Of a stretch of DNA of 9,109 nt, positions 1 to 7,247 are shown piece by piece. Position 1 is the stretch's first letter. Every line of letters starts with the position of its first letter. A model generated the notes under the pieces. The model was given only the letters and a program-made list of their open reading frames with translations. It was not told the DNA's origin and did no database searches. Made by a program: the position numbers and the translations under genes. This stretch comes from Fretibacterium sp. (GTDB taxonomy: Bacteria > Synergistota > Synergistia > Synergistales > Aminobacteriaceae), in NCBI GenBank assembly GCA_016280565.1, contig JAEEGY010000270.1:1-9109 (forward strand). Reading direction: 5' to 3'.

Positions 1-510
1 ACGGTCGTCCTCTCAAAGTCGGAGAACATGACCGAAGAAGAGTTCACAGAGGTGGAACGTGAGCTTGACCTTGCCCCCGGCGCGCGGTTCCCTCATTGTC
101 ATTACAGCCAGTGGAAAAAGGAAGAATGGCAAGCGCTCCTCTCCCGACGGCTCCCCGGCGCTAATGGGGCTGTGGGAAACGCCCCTGCCGCGGAACCGGT
201 CAGGCCGCTGATGAACCTCGCCCTGCGGGGCGTCTCCTTCTCCTCGCCCGTGGAGCTCATCGCAAAGTTTGAGCTGCTGCTCTCCGGCGCACTGGGCCGC
301 GTCGTCCGGGCCAAGGGCTTCGCGCCGAAGGTCTGCGGGGACGAATGGCTGTCCTTCAACGTCGTTGACGGCACTTACGACATCACCTCGTCGGCCCCGG
401 CGGACAGCGGGGAGATGGTGATCATCGGGGAGGACCTGAAGATAGACCTGCTTCATCAGCTTTTTGGCGGCGTCACCGTCGAGGAGGAAGAGGACGAAGA
501 CGAGGAGTGA
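1..510 (+). CDS. CobW/G3E-family GTP-binding protein, C-terminal part (5' end outside window)
   Basis: The frame is open from base 1 (no upstream stop), so the ATG at 28 is probably an internal Met and the gene starts left of the window. The visible 169 residues look like the end of a CobW/P47K GTPase. TVVLSKSEN at residues 1-9 sits where the last beta strand and NKxD guanine-specificity motif of G3E GTPases would be, but reads SKSE. A CobW C-terminal domain follows at about 74-158, with the RAKGF signature (103-107) and the closing strand MVIIGEDL (139-146). The protein ends in an acidic tail, EEEEDEDEE (161-169). G3E proteins are GTP-dependent metal chaperones or cofactor-insertion factors; the substrate cannot be told here. 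HCH (32-34) and the acidic tail could bind metal, but that is speculation. No clear terminator follows the TGA. The family call rests on C-terminal motifs only, since Walker A lies outside the window. Confidence 0.66.
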   Translation, partial: TVVLSKSENMTEEEFTEVERELDLAPGARFPHCHYSQWKKEEWQALLSRRLPGANGAVGNAPAAEPVRPLMNLALRGVSFSSPVELIAKFELLLSGALGRVVRAKGFAPKVCGDEWLSFNVVDGTYDITSSAPADSGEMVIIGEDLKIDLLHQLFGGVTVEEEEDEDEE

Positions 511-568
511 ACAAAAACTTCCGCCTCATCTTTAGTATTTCTCAAGGGCATTGACTATATGACTGTCT

Positions 569-601
569 TTGCTTAAACTTCCTTCTTCCTTATACTATAA
601 T
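569..601 (+). promoter_or_regulatory. Probable sigma-70-type promoter of the tex operon
   Basis: The AT-rich gap before tex contains a perfect -10 hexamer TATAAT at 596-601, overlapping a second -10-like TATACT at 591-596. Possible -35 boxes are TTAAAC at 573-578 (17 bases before TATAAT, weak) and TTGCTT at 569-574 (16 bases before TATACT). A TTGACT at 551-556 with TAAACT at 574-579 (17-base spacer) is a further alternative upstream. The inverted repeat ATACTA/TAGTAT (592-597 and 604-609) overlaps the -10 and could be an operator. Transcription would start near 608, leaving a leader of about 25 bases. The -10 is convincing; the -35 choice is uncertain. Confidence 0.5.
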
Positions 602-632
602 CTTAGTATCTTTATCGGGGAGATGGTTGTGG

Positions 633-2978
633 ATGGAGACGGCGGCGGCCAGTTCAATAGGGTTAAAAATACCGGAAATGATCGCAAAGGAGCTGAAGCC
701 GGCAGGAGACCCGCCGCGCGGGGTGACGCCGGAGCAGGTCAGGGCCGTTCTGTCCCTCTTTGAGGAGGGCTGTACCGTCCCCTTCATTGCACGCTACCGC
801 AAGGAGGCCACAGGTTCGCTGGATGAGACCGTCATCACCGCGATACGCGACCGCAACGAAAAGTTAGTGGAGCTGGACAAGCGCCGGACGGCCATCCTGG
901 AGTCCCTGACGGAGCGGGAGCTCCTGACGGACGAACTGAAGGCCGCTGTTCTGGGCGCGGCTACAATGACGGCCCTTGAGGATATCTACCTTCCCTACCG
1001 GCCCAAGCGGCGGACCCGCGCCTCCATCGCCATAGAAAAGGGGCTGAAGCCCCTGGCGGAACTCCTGTTGGAACAGGCACCCGGCACCGTCCCCCAGGAC
1101 GCAGCGCAAGCCTTTGTGAACGAAGAAAAGGGAGTCGCCAACCCAGACGAGGCCCTGGCCGGAGCGATGGACATCATTGCCGAACAGGTCAGCGAGGACA
1201 CCGACGCCCGTCAGGAGATCCGGCGGCTCTTTGCGCGAAAGGCCGTACTCACCAGCACATGCGCCAAGGGCAAGGAGGAGGACCAGGAAGCACAGAACTA
1301 CCGGGACTACTTTGAGTGGGAAGAGCCCGCGGCGGCCATGCCCTCCCATCGCGTGCTGGCCATTCTTCGGGGCGAGCGGGAAGGATTTCTCAACATCAGC
1401 GCCGAGCCGCCGGAGGAAGAAGCCCTGTCGCTCCTCAAGCACCGCTTCGTCCGCGGCACGGAGGCGGCCTCGCGCCTGGTGGGCGAAGCCGTTGAGGACG
1501 GCTATCGCCGCCTGCTGAAAAAATCCATGGAGACCGAGCTGCGGACCGCTCTCAAAAAACGCGCCGACGCCGAGGCCATTCGTATCTTTGCCGAGAACGT
1601 CCGGGAGGTCCTGATGGCTGCGCCCCTGGGGCAGAAGGCAACGCTGGGCATCGACCCTGGCATTCGCACCGGCTGCAAGGTGGTCTGTCTGGACCGTCAG
1701 GGAAAACTGCTGTACCACACCGTCATCTACCTTCACGCCTCCGAACACCAGCGCGAGACCGCGGCCCAGACGATCCGTGAGCTGGTGAGCAAGTACTCCA
1801 TAGAGGCCATCGCCGTGGGGAACGGGACGGCGGGCCGGGAGACGGAGGCCTTTGTACGCAGCCTGGAACTTCCTGTAACCATCGCCTCCGTCAACGAAAG
1901 CGGCGCGTCCATCTACTCCGCCTCGGAGGTCGCGCGGCGCGAATTCCCCGACCAGGACGTCACCGTGCGCGGAGCCGTTTCCATTGGCCGGCGCCTGATG
2001 GACCCCATGGCCGAGCTGGTGAAGATCGACCCCAAGTCCATCGGCGTGGGGCAGTACCAGCACGACGTGGATCAGAAAGAACTGAAACAGTCCCTGGACG
2101 ACGTGGTGGTCCACTGCGTCAACGCCGTGGGGGTGAACGTCAACACCGCCAGCCCGGAGATCCTGTCTTACGTCTCCGGCCTGAACAAGACGGCCGTGGC
2201 GCAGATCGTGAAGTACCGCGAGGCCAATGGGCCCTTCGCCAGCCGCGAGGCGGTGAAAAAGGTCCCTCGCATCGGCCCCAAGACGTGGGAACAGTCTATC
2301 GGCTTCCTTCGCATCCAGGGGGGCGAAAACCCGCTGGACGCCAGCGCCGTCCATCCGGAGAACTACGGCACCGTCAGCCGGATGGCCCAGGCCCTCTCCT
2401 GTTCCGTGGCGGACCTCATCGCCAGTCCGGAGCTCCGCAGCAAGATCAAACCGGAGGACTTCGTGTCGGAGACGGCGGGCCTTCCCACGCTGAAGGATAT
2501 CCTGGCGGAGCTGGAGCGTCCGGGCCGCGACCCCAGGGCGGAGTTTGAGGCCTTTGCCTTCGATCCCAACGTCCACACGCTGGCGGACCTCCAGCCCGGC
2601 ATGATCCTCCCCGGCCTGGTGACAAACGTCACGGCCTTCGGGGCCTTTGTGGACGTCGGCGTCCATCAGGACGGTCTGGTGCACGTCAGCCGCATCGCGG
2701 ACATCTTCGTCGAGAACCCCAACGCGCACCTGAAGCCAGGGCAGCAGGTCCGAGTCGTCGTGCTGGAAGTTGACGAGCAGCGCAGCCGCATCTCCCTCTC
2801 CATGAGGAAATCTGATTTGGAAGGGAAAGGGGCAGCCGCCTCCCCCTCTGGCAGAGGGACGGACAGACGCCCGCCGCGCCGGGGCGGACGGGAACGGGAG
2901 GAAATACCGGATATGTCACTGGGATCCCTCCTCCGCGAGCAGTTAGGTCAGCAAACGGGCAGACAGAGAAGGAAGTGA
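633..2978 (+). CDS. tex: Tex-family S1 RNA-binding protein (transcription accessory protein)
   Basis: Tex is a cytoplasmic nucleic-acid-binding protein resembling eukaryotic Spt6, implicated in transcription and RNA handling. The 781-residue product (family usually 720-780) shows the full order. The helical Tex N-terminal region has the conserved VPFIARYRKE (49-58) and YLPYRPKRRTR (119-129). A YqgF/RNase H-like domain begins at LGIDPGIRTG (338-347) and runs to about 460. Helix-hairpin-helix repeats lie at about 490-563 (VNTASPEIL, then VPRIGPKTWE). The S1 domain lies at 653-725 (GLVTNVTAFGAFVDVGVHQDG). A basic, probably disordered tail (726-781) contains RRPPRRGGRERE. Start: GGGGAG at 617-622 sits 10 bases before ATG 633; a TTG at 627 is in frame but only 4 bases from it, so ATG 633 is preferred, adding or removing just two residues. 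The flavoprotein gene follows after 7 bases, suggesting an operon. No key motif is missing. Confidence 0.96.
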   Translation: METAAASSIGLKIPEMIAKELKPAGDPPRGVTPEQVRAVLSLFEEGCTVPFIARYRKEATGSLDETVITAIRDRNEKLVELDKRRTAILESLTERELLTDELKAAVLGAATMTALEDIYLPYRPKRRTRASIAIEKGLKPLAELLLEQAPGTVPQDAAQAFVNEEKGVANPDEALAGAMDIIAEQVSEDTDARQEIRRLFARKAVLTSTCAKGKEEDQEAQNYRDYFEWEEPAAAMPSHRVLAILRGEREGFLNISAEPPEEEALSLLKHRFVRGTEAASRLVGEAVEDGYRRLLKKSMETELRTALKKRADAEAIRIFAENVREVLMAAPLGQKATLGIDPGIRTGCKVVCLDRQGKLLYHTVIYLHASEHQRETAAQTIRELVSKYSIEAIAVGNGTAGRETEAFVRSLELPVTIASVNESGASIYSASEVARREFPDQDVTVRGAVSIGRRLMDPMAELVKIDPKSIGVGQYQHDVDQKELKQSLDDVVVHCVNAVGVNVNTASPEILSYVSGLNKTAVAQIVKYREANGPFASREAVKKVPRIGPKTWEQSIGFLRIQGGENPLDASAVHPENYGTVSRMAQALSCSVADLIASPELRSKIKPEDFVSETAGLPTLKDILAELERPGRDPRAEFEAFAFDPNVHTLADLQPGMILPGLVTNVTAFGAFVDVGVHQDGLVHVSRIADIFVENPNAHLKPGQQVRVVVLEVDEQRSRISLSMRKSDLEGKGAAASPSGRGTDRRPPRRGGREREEIPDMSLGSLLREQLGQQTGRQRRK

Positions 2979-2985
2979 ACCCGTC

Positions 2986-4281
2986 ATGGAACGCTTTGAT
3001 ACCATCGTGATCGGCGGAGGGCCGGCGGGCCTGATGGCCGCGATCCAGGCGTCGTCTGCGGGAGAGCGCGTGCTGCTGCTGGAGAAGAACGCCTCTTTAG
3101 GCGTGAAGCTGCTCCTGTCCGGCCGGGGCCGCTGCAACTTCACCAATGGGGAGGAAAACATCGACGCCTTCCTTGATCGCTATGGGGAAAACGGGCGATT
3201 CCTCTACTCGGCCTTCAGCCGCTTTGGCCCGGCCCAGACGCTGGACTTCTTCCACAAGAACGGCGTGGAGACGGTGATGGAGCGGGGCAAGCGCATCTTT
3301 CCCGTTCCAGGAAGAGCGGACAGCGGCGGACAGCGTATTTTAGACGTCCTGCTGCTGCTCTGCAAGAAGGGGAATGTCCGCATCCTCCGCAACGCAAACG
3401 TCAAGGCCCTGAAGGTCAAAAAGCCTCTTGGGGAAGGCGCGCTCGCCCATGTGGATCGGCTCATTACAGGGATCGAGGAGCTGGAGGCAAAACGCTACAT
3501 CATTGCCACAGGGGGAAAATCCTACCCCAAAACGGGCTCGACAGGGGACGGCTACCGCTTTGCCCAGGCCGCCGGACACACCATTGTTCCCACCTACCCC
3601 GCCCTCGTGCCCATCAAGACGAGGGAGACCTGGGTCAAGCTGGCTCATGGCTGTAACCTGAGGAATGTGAACCTGAAGGTCCTGGTGAACGACAAGAAGG
3701 CGGAGGAACATTTCGGCGAGATGGAGTTCACCAACTTTGGCGTCAGCGGCCCCATCGTGATGGAGATGAGCTCCCGCGTCCCGGACTGGCTGGACGCGGC
3801 AAAGGAGGGACATGAGCCGGACAGGGGCGTGCAGCTCTCCCTGGACCTCAAGCCCGCCCTGCCCTATGACAAATTGAAAACCCGCATTGCACAGGATTTC
3901 CAGACCGCCGGGTCCCGCCGGTTTGACGGGGCGCTGAGGAGGCTCGTGCCGGGGCCCCTTATCCCCATGATCCTGGAGCTCTCCGACGTGCCGCCGGACA
4001 AGCCCGTGGCCTACGTCTCCAGCGAGGAGATCGAAGCTCTGGCGCGGTTGCTGAAGGATATCCGCCTCACGGTCAACGGCCTCTGGAGTTTCAACAACGC
4101 CGTTGTCACGCGGGGGGGCGTCAGTCTGAAGGAGGTGGATCCCCGGACGATGCGTTCAAAACTGTGCGACAATCTCTACTTCGCCGGCGAGGTGCTGGAC
4201 CTCAACGGCCCGTCCGGTGGCTTCAACCTCCAGGTCTGCTGGACCACGGGGTATGTCGCTGGGCAGGCCTCTGGTGCATAA
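2986..4281 (+). CDS. HI0933/BaiN-family FAD-dependent oxidoreductase
   Basis: This 431-residue protein is a flavoprotein of the HI0933-like/BaiN family (usually 400-430 residues). The family's cellular substrate is mostly unknown; one gut clostridial member, BaiN, acts in bile-acid dehydroxylation, which does not predict the substrate here. An N-terminal Rossmann dinucleotide site, IVIGGGPAGLMAA (7-19), is followed by the acidic ribose-binding residue in LLLEK (30-34). Family signatures are SGRGRCNFTN (45-54), ATGGKSYPKTGSTGDGY (174-190), EFTNFGVSGP (247-256) and the C-terminal FAD site YFAGEVLDLNGPSGGFNLQ (398-416). No signal peptide or membrane segment is visible, so it should be cytosolic. 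Start: ATG 2986 has AAGGAAG at 2969-2975, a 10-base spacing, overlapping the tex stop, which implies co-transcription and possibly translational coupling with tex. It converges with ymdB 26 bases downstream. Confidence 0.94.
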   Translation: MERFDTIVIGGGPAGLMAAIQASSAGERVLLLEKNASLGVKLLLSGRGRCNFTNGEENIDAFLDRYGENGRFLYSAFSRFGPAQTLDFFHKNGVETVMERGKRIFPVPGRADSGGQRILDVLLLLCKKGNVRILRNANVKALKVKKPLGEGALAHVDRLITGIEELEAKRYIIATGGKSYPKTGSTGDGYRFAQAAGHTIVPTYPALVPIKTRETWVKLAHGCNLRNVNLKVLVNDKKAEEHFGEMEFTNFGVSGPIVMEMSSRVPDWLDAAKEGHEPDRGVQLSLDLKPALPYDKLKTRIAQDFQTAGSRRFDGALRRLVPGPLIPMILELSDVPPDKPVAYVSSEEIEALARLLKDIRLTVNGLWSFNNAVVTRGGVSLKEVDPRTMRSKLCDNLYFAGEVLDLNGPSGGFNLQVCWTTGYVAGQASGA

Positions 4282-4292
4282 GGCCCTTCAAT

Positions 4293-4314
4293 TAAATCAG
4301 CGGTAAATCAGCGG
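4293..4314. repeat. Perfect 11-bp tandem duplication across the ymdB stop codon
   Basis: TAAATCAGCGG occurs twice with no spacer (4293-4303 and 4304-4314). On the minus strand this duplicates the last bases of ymdB including its TGA stop, so the second copy lies just after the stop. It looks like a recent slippage duplication. It is not a hairpin and does not look like a terminator. Confidence 0.9.
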
Positions 4315-5126
4315 CGGCCAACCTCTGTTTCTCTCGGCGCGACGGGAAGCTGAACGCGGGTGATCTTCTCCGCTCCTCCCGTCGCGTCGTTCGTCTCGAT
4401 GACCACGCCGTTGAAGGCCGGGGCCTCCTCGCACATCTCAAAGCGCGCCGGCAGCCCGGTCAAAAAGCGCGGCAGCACGGAGTCTAACTTCACGCCCAGG
4501 ACGCCGCCCTGTCCGCCCGTCATGCCCACGTCGCTGAGGTAGGCTGTTCCACCGGGGAGGATCTGCTCATCGGCGGTCTGCACGTGGGTGTGGGTACCCA
4601 GCACGGCGGTGACGCGCCCGTCCAGGTAGCAGGCCAGAGCCTTCTTCTCGGAGGTCGCCTCCGCGTGGAAGTCCACCAGCACCGGCAGGGTCTCTCCTTC
4701 CTCTGCCCGCAGTTTTTCCAGCGCTGCGTCCGCGCAGAGGAAGGGGGAATCAATGGGCGGCATGAAGGCCTGCCCCTGCAGGTTGAGGAGCCCTAACCGT
4801 TTTCCGCTGCGCTCAAGGACAGTCCAGCCTCTCCCCGGGCACGAGGGGGGATAATTGGCCGGCCGGAGCACCCGCGTCTCCGCGTCCAGGACGGGGTAGA
4901 AGGCATTTTTGTCCCAGATGTGGTTGCCGGAGGTCATGCCGTCCACCCCCCAGTCCAGGAACTCGTTAAAGATCTTCTCCGTCATGCCCTTGCCGGCCGC
5001 GGCGTTCTCGCAGTTGATGACGACGAAGTCGAACCCGCCCCACTCCTTCTTCAGGACCGGCAGGGCCTGGGCCAGGGCGTAACGCCCGATGTTCCAGGCC
5101 ACGTCCCCGGAGAACAGGATGCGCAT
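4308..5126 (-). CDS. ymdB: YmdB-like metallophosphoesterase (TIGR00282 family)
   Basis: The 272-residue product matches the Bacillus-type YmdB family (about 265 residues), a di-metal phosphodiesterase acting on 2',3'-cyclic nucleotides and linked to RNase Y and biofilm control. It is unrelated to E. coli ymdB. Metal-site motifs are complete: MRILFSGDV (1-9, Asp8), VINCENAAAGKG (36-47, Glu40 and Asn41), MTSGNHIWDK (64-73, Asn68 and His69), DFHAEATSEK (152-161, His154) and LGTHTHVQTAD (176-186, His179 and His181). There is no signal peptide, so it should be cytosolic. It starts 11 bases after the rny stop with only a weak ribosome binding site (TAGG next to the rny stop), consistent with translational coupling to rny. 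The rny-ymdB order is widely conserved and supports the call. The 3' end carries an 11-bp tandem duplication. Confidence 0.94.
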   Translation of the reverse strand: MRILFSGDVAWNIGRYALAQALPVLKKEWGGFDFVVINCENAAAGKGMTEKIFNEFLDWGVDGMTSGNHIWDKNAFYPVLDAETRVLRPANYPPSCPGRGWTVLERSGKRLGLLNLQGQAFMPPIDSPFLCADAALEKLRAEEGETLPVLVDFHAEATSEKKALACYLDGRVTAVLGTHTHVQTADEQILPGGTAYLSDVGMTGGQGGVLGVKLDSVLPRFLTGLPARFEMCEEAPAFNGVVIETNDATGGAEKITRVQLPVAPRETEVGRR

Positions 5127-5137
5127 GTTTGCCAGGC

Positions 5138-6667
5138 CTACTTCGCGAACTCGGTCGCCCGCGTCTCGCGGGAGACATTGACCTTGATCTGGCCGGGGTA
5201 CTTCATCTCTGCCTCGATCTTGCGGGCAATGTCGTAGGCCAGCTTGTGGACCATACCGTCGTCCGTCTTGGGCGCGGTGAGCACCACGCGGACCTCGCGC
5301 CCTGCCTGAATGGCATAGGCCTTGGACACGCCGTTGAAGGACTGCGCCAGCTCCTCCAGCTTCTCCAGTCGCTTGATGTAGGCGTCAAGGCTCTCGCGCC
5401 GGGCCCCGGGCCGGGAGGCGCTGATGGCGTCCGCAAGGGCAACGATGACCTCGTAGATGGAGCTGATCTCCAGCGTGTCGTGATGGGAGGCGATGGCACT
5501 GACGACCTCCGGCCGCTCTCCAAAGCGCCGCGCCAGGTCCGCACCGATGGCGGCGTGGGGGCCCTCCACCTGATGGTCGATGGCCTTGCCCAGATCGTGC
5601 AGCAGGCCGGCCCTCCTCGCCAGCTCCTCGTCCAGGTCCAGCTCCGCCGCGATGGCCCCGGCGATGTGCGCCACCTCAAGGCTGTGGGACAGAGCGTTCT
5701 GGCCATAGCTGAACCGGAACTTCAACTGCCCCAGGGTCCGCACCAGCTCCGTGTGGATGTTCTTGATACCCATCTCCAGCACGGCGGACTCGCCCTCGCT
5801 CATGATCTCCTCCTCAATGTCATGGGAGGCTTTCTCGATGAGCTCCTCGATCCGCGCGGGGTGGATGCGGCCATCCACCACCAGGCGCTCCATGGCCCGG
5901 CGGGCGATCTCCCGGCGCACGGGGTCAAAACTGCTGAGGGTCACGGCCTCCGGCGTGTCGTCGATGATGAGGTCCACGCCCGTCAGGGTCTCAAAGGCGC
6001 GGATGTTGCGTCCCTCGCGCCCGATGATGCGGCCCTTCATCTCCTCAGAGGGCAGGGAGACGACGCTGACCGTGGCCTCGCCCGCGCTCTCCACGGCGCA
6101 GCGCTGCATGGCCGCAACGACAAGGTCCCGCGCCTTGCGGTCCGCCTCACGCTGTGCCCGCTCCTCAAGCTCCTTCAGCCGCATCCCGATGAGGTATTGG
6201 GCGTCCTCCTCCGTCCTGCGGAGCAGGATCTCCTGCGCTTCCTCGCGGGACATCCCCGCGCCCTCCTCCAGCTTGGCGGTCTGCTGCTGGATAATGGCCT
6301 CCAGCTCCGCGCCCCGCTTCTCAAGGCTCTCCTGTTTGGCCCTCAGCTCGTCCTCCTTGTGGGAAACCCGGTCGAGCTTCCGGTCCAGGTTCTCCTCCCG
6401 CTGCTCCAGCTTCCGTTCGGACCTCTGGAGCTCGGCCCGCCGTTCCTTGATCTCCCGGGACGCGTCCTGCTTCATGCGGGAGATCTCGTCCTTCGCCTCG
6501 GCAAGGCGGTCCTGTTTCACACGCTCGGCCGCATCATTGGCCTCCTGCAGCATAACGATGGTCTGATTTTTGACCCCCGAGAGGCGCGTGTTGTCCCACG
6601 CCCGAAGTAACAGGTAGCCCAGCCCGGCGCCGGCTACGAAGATAAGAATTGCCCAGACAAACTGCAT
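5138..6667 (-). CDS. rny: Ribonuclease Y
   Basis: RNase Y is a membrane-anchored endoribonuclease that starts mRNA decay. The 509-residue product (family about 515-520) has the standard order. One N-terminal transmembrane helix (about 4-22, FVWAILIFVAGAGLGYLLL) is followed by a long charged coiled coil (about 35-195, rich in E, K, R and Q). A KH RNA-binding domain with GRIIGREGRNIRAFE (212-226) spans about 208-270. The HD phosphohydrolase domain starts at LSHSLEVAHIAG (326-337), with the HD pair in LLHDLGKA (355-362), SHHD (394-397) and ALADAIS (410-416). A C-terminal domain ends at residue 509. Start: ATG at 6667-6665 on the minus strand is preceded by AAAGGAGAG, a strong ribosome binding site. 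It is the first gene of an rny-ymdB unit, divergent from rnpB. No catalytic residue is missing. Confidence 0.98.
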   Translation of the reverse strand: MQFVWAILIFVAGAGLGYLLLRAWDNTRLSGVKNQTIVMLQEANDAAERVKQDRLAEAKDEISRMKQDASREIKERRAELQRSERKLEQREENLDRKLDRVSHKEDELRAKQESLEKRGAELEAIIQQQTAKLEEGAGMSREEAQEILLRRTEEDAQYLIGMRLKELEERAQREADRKARDLVVAAMQRCAVESAGEATVSVVSLPSEEMKGRIIGREGRNIRAFETLTGVDLIIDDTPEAVTLSSFDPVRREIARRAMERLVVDGRIHPARIEELIEKASHDIEEEIMSEGESAVLEMGIKNIHTELVRTLGQLKFRFSYGQNALSHSLEVAHIAGAIAAELDLDEELARRAGLLHDLGKAIDHQVEGPHAAIGADLARRFGERPEVVSAIASHHDTLEISSIYEVIVALADAISASRPGARRESLDAYIKRLEKLEELAQSFNGVSKAYAIQAGREVRVVLTAPKTDDGMVHKLAYDIARKIEAEMKYPGQIKVNVSRETRATEFAK

Positions 6668-6753
6668 GCTCTGCTACTCTCCTTTATGATGTTTGTATTG
6701 TGCACTGCGCGCATGGTGACGCGCTATCCAGATGGACTTGGACACACCTTCAA

Positions 6754-6782
6754 ATTTTACCCTTCCTTTTATGGTTATACAA
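6754..6782 (-). promoter_or_regulatory. Possible rny promoter
   Basis: On the minus strand a -35-like TTGTAT (6782-6777) and a -10-like TAAAAT (6759-6754) are 17 bases apart. Transcription would start near 6747, giving a leader of about 80 bases that contains a 5-bp GC stem (GCGCG/CGCGC at 6707-6711 and 6720-6724). The -35 matches consensus only in TTG. A TATAAC at 6779-6774 is an alternative -10. Low confidence. Confidence 0.3.
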
Positions 6783-6801
6783 GCGTCAAATGTCTTTTTG
6801 T

Positions 6802-6830
6802 TTGAGAGGGCTTCCTGTTCATGATAAAAT
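6802..6830 (+). promoter_or_regulatory. rnpB promoter, near-consensus with extended -10
   Basis: TTGAGA at 6802-6807 (5 of 6 to the -35 consensus) and TAAAAT at 6825-6830 (5 of 6 to the -10) are separated by exactly 17 bases. TGA at 6822-6824 directly before the -10 gives an extended -10 (TGn). A start about 5-7 bases after the -10 falls at 6835-6837, the base where the P1 helix of the RNase P RNA begins. The mature 5' end may therefore be the transcription start itself, with little or no 5' trimming. Confidence 0.8.
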
Positions 6831-6833
6831 GAT

Positions 6834-7230
6834 GGCGAGCAGCTCAGGCGGCCGCTGCGTACGCAGAGGAAAGTCCGGGCTCCACAGGGCAGGATGCCGG
6901 ATAACGTCCGGCCGGCGCGAGCCGAGGGATAGCGCCACAGAAAGGATACCGCCCCTGTCCACCGGGCAGAGGGTAAGGGTGAAAGGGCGGGGCAAGAGCC
7001 CACCGGGTGCAGCGCGAGCTGCACGCCTGGCAATCCCCATCCGGAGCAAGGCCGAATAGGGAGGGATACGGCGGCCCGCCGTCCTCCGGGTACGGCCGCT
7101 ATTGGGGGGGGTCAGGGGGGGGGCAAAGCATCCCCCTGAGCTTCACTTGAGGCGCTCCGCAAGGAGACGTCCAGATAAATGGCCGCCACTACGTTAAAGT
7201 AGACAGAACCCGGCTTATGAGCTGCTCGCT
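6834..7230 (+). ncRNA. rnpB: RNase P RNA, bacterial class A
   Basis: This is the catalytic RNA of RNase P, which removes 5' leaders from pre-tRNAs. Conserved cores are present: GAGGAAAGTCCGGGCTCC from 6866, AGGGTAAGGGTGAAAGGG from 6969, GGAGCAAGGCCGAATAGG from 7044, and ACAGAACCCGGCTTAT (7203-7218). Ends are set by P1: 6835-6845 pairs perfectly with 7219-7229, with a G-T wobble outside. P2 is 6847-6853 with 7181-7187. P3 is only a short hairpin (6855-6866), P9 and P14 have GCGA loops (6917-6920, 7014-7017), P18 has a GCAA loop (7159-7162), and a small P19 is present (7189-7202). GGT at 7089-7091 aligns with the E. coli L15 GGU that binds the tRNA CCA end. At about 397 bases it exceeds E. coli (377) despite a shorter P3, because about 47 extra bases lie between P15 and P18. 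A strong promoter sits directly upstream. Confidence 0.97.
7101..7147 (+). repeat. Hairpin-forming insertion inside rnpB (repeat copy 1)
   Basis: Aligning by eye to E. coli RNase P RNA, the segment between P15 (GGCC at 7094-7097) and the TTGAG that precedes P18 is only a few bases in E. coli but has about 47 additional bases here. It holds runs of 8 G (7104-7111) and 9 G (7115-7123). The stem TCAGGGGG (7112-7119) pairs with CCCCCTGA (7132-7139) around a 12-base loop. The element ends in GAGCTT, as does the copy at 7248-7280. Exact insertion edges are ambiguous by one base because of a T on both sides. Confidence 0.75.
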
Positions 7231-7247
7231 TATATCGTCATTACATC

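Noticed and set aside
28..30. ATG at 28 as the start of the first gene
   Set aside because: The frame is open to base 1 and the residues before this Met fit the GTPase fold; no good ribosome binding site precedes it.
864..2729. 621-codon open frame on the minus strand opposite tex
   Set aside because: It is a shadow of a GC-rich coding gene; the translation is low-complexity (rich in G, D, H, L, R) with no family motif, and Tex on the other strand is complete.
5129..6610. 493-codon open frame on the plus strand opposite rny
   Set aside because: Antisense shadow of RNase Y, whose TM, KH and HD domains are all present; the shadow has repetitive LLQLL-type composition and no domain.
6649..7059. 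Open frames across the rny-rnpB region on both strands
   Set aside because: They run through the RNase P RNA and its promoter; base pairing and conserved RNA cores explain the sequence.
7081..7150. The rnpB insertion as a self-splicing intron or a transposon with long target duplication
   Set aside because: At about 47 bases it is far too short for a group I or II intron, and only a single ambiguous T is shared at the edges.
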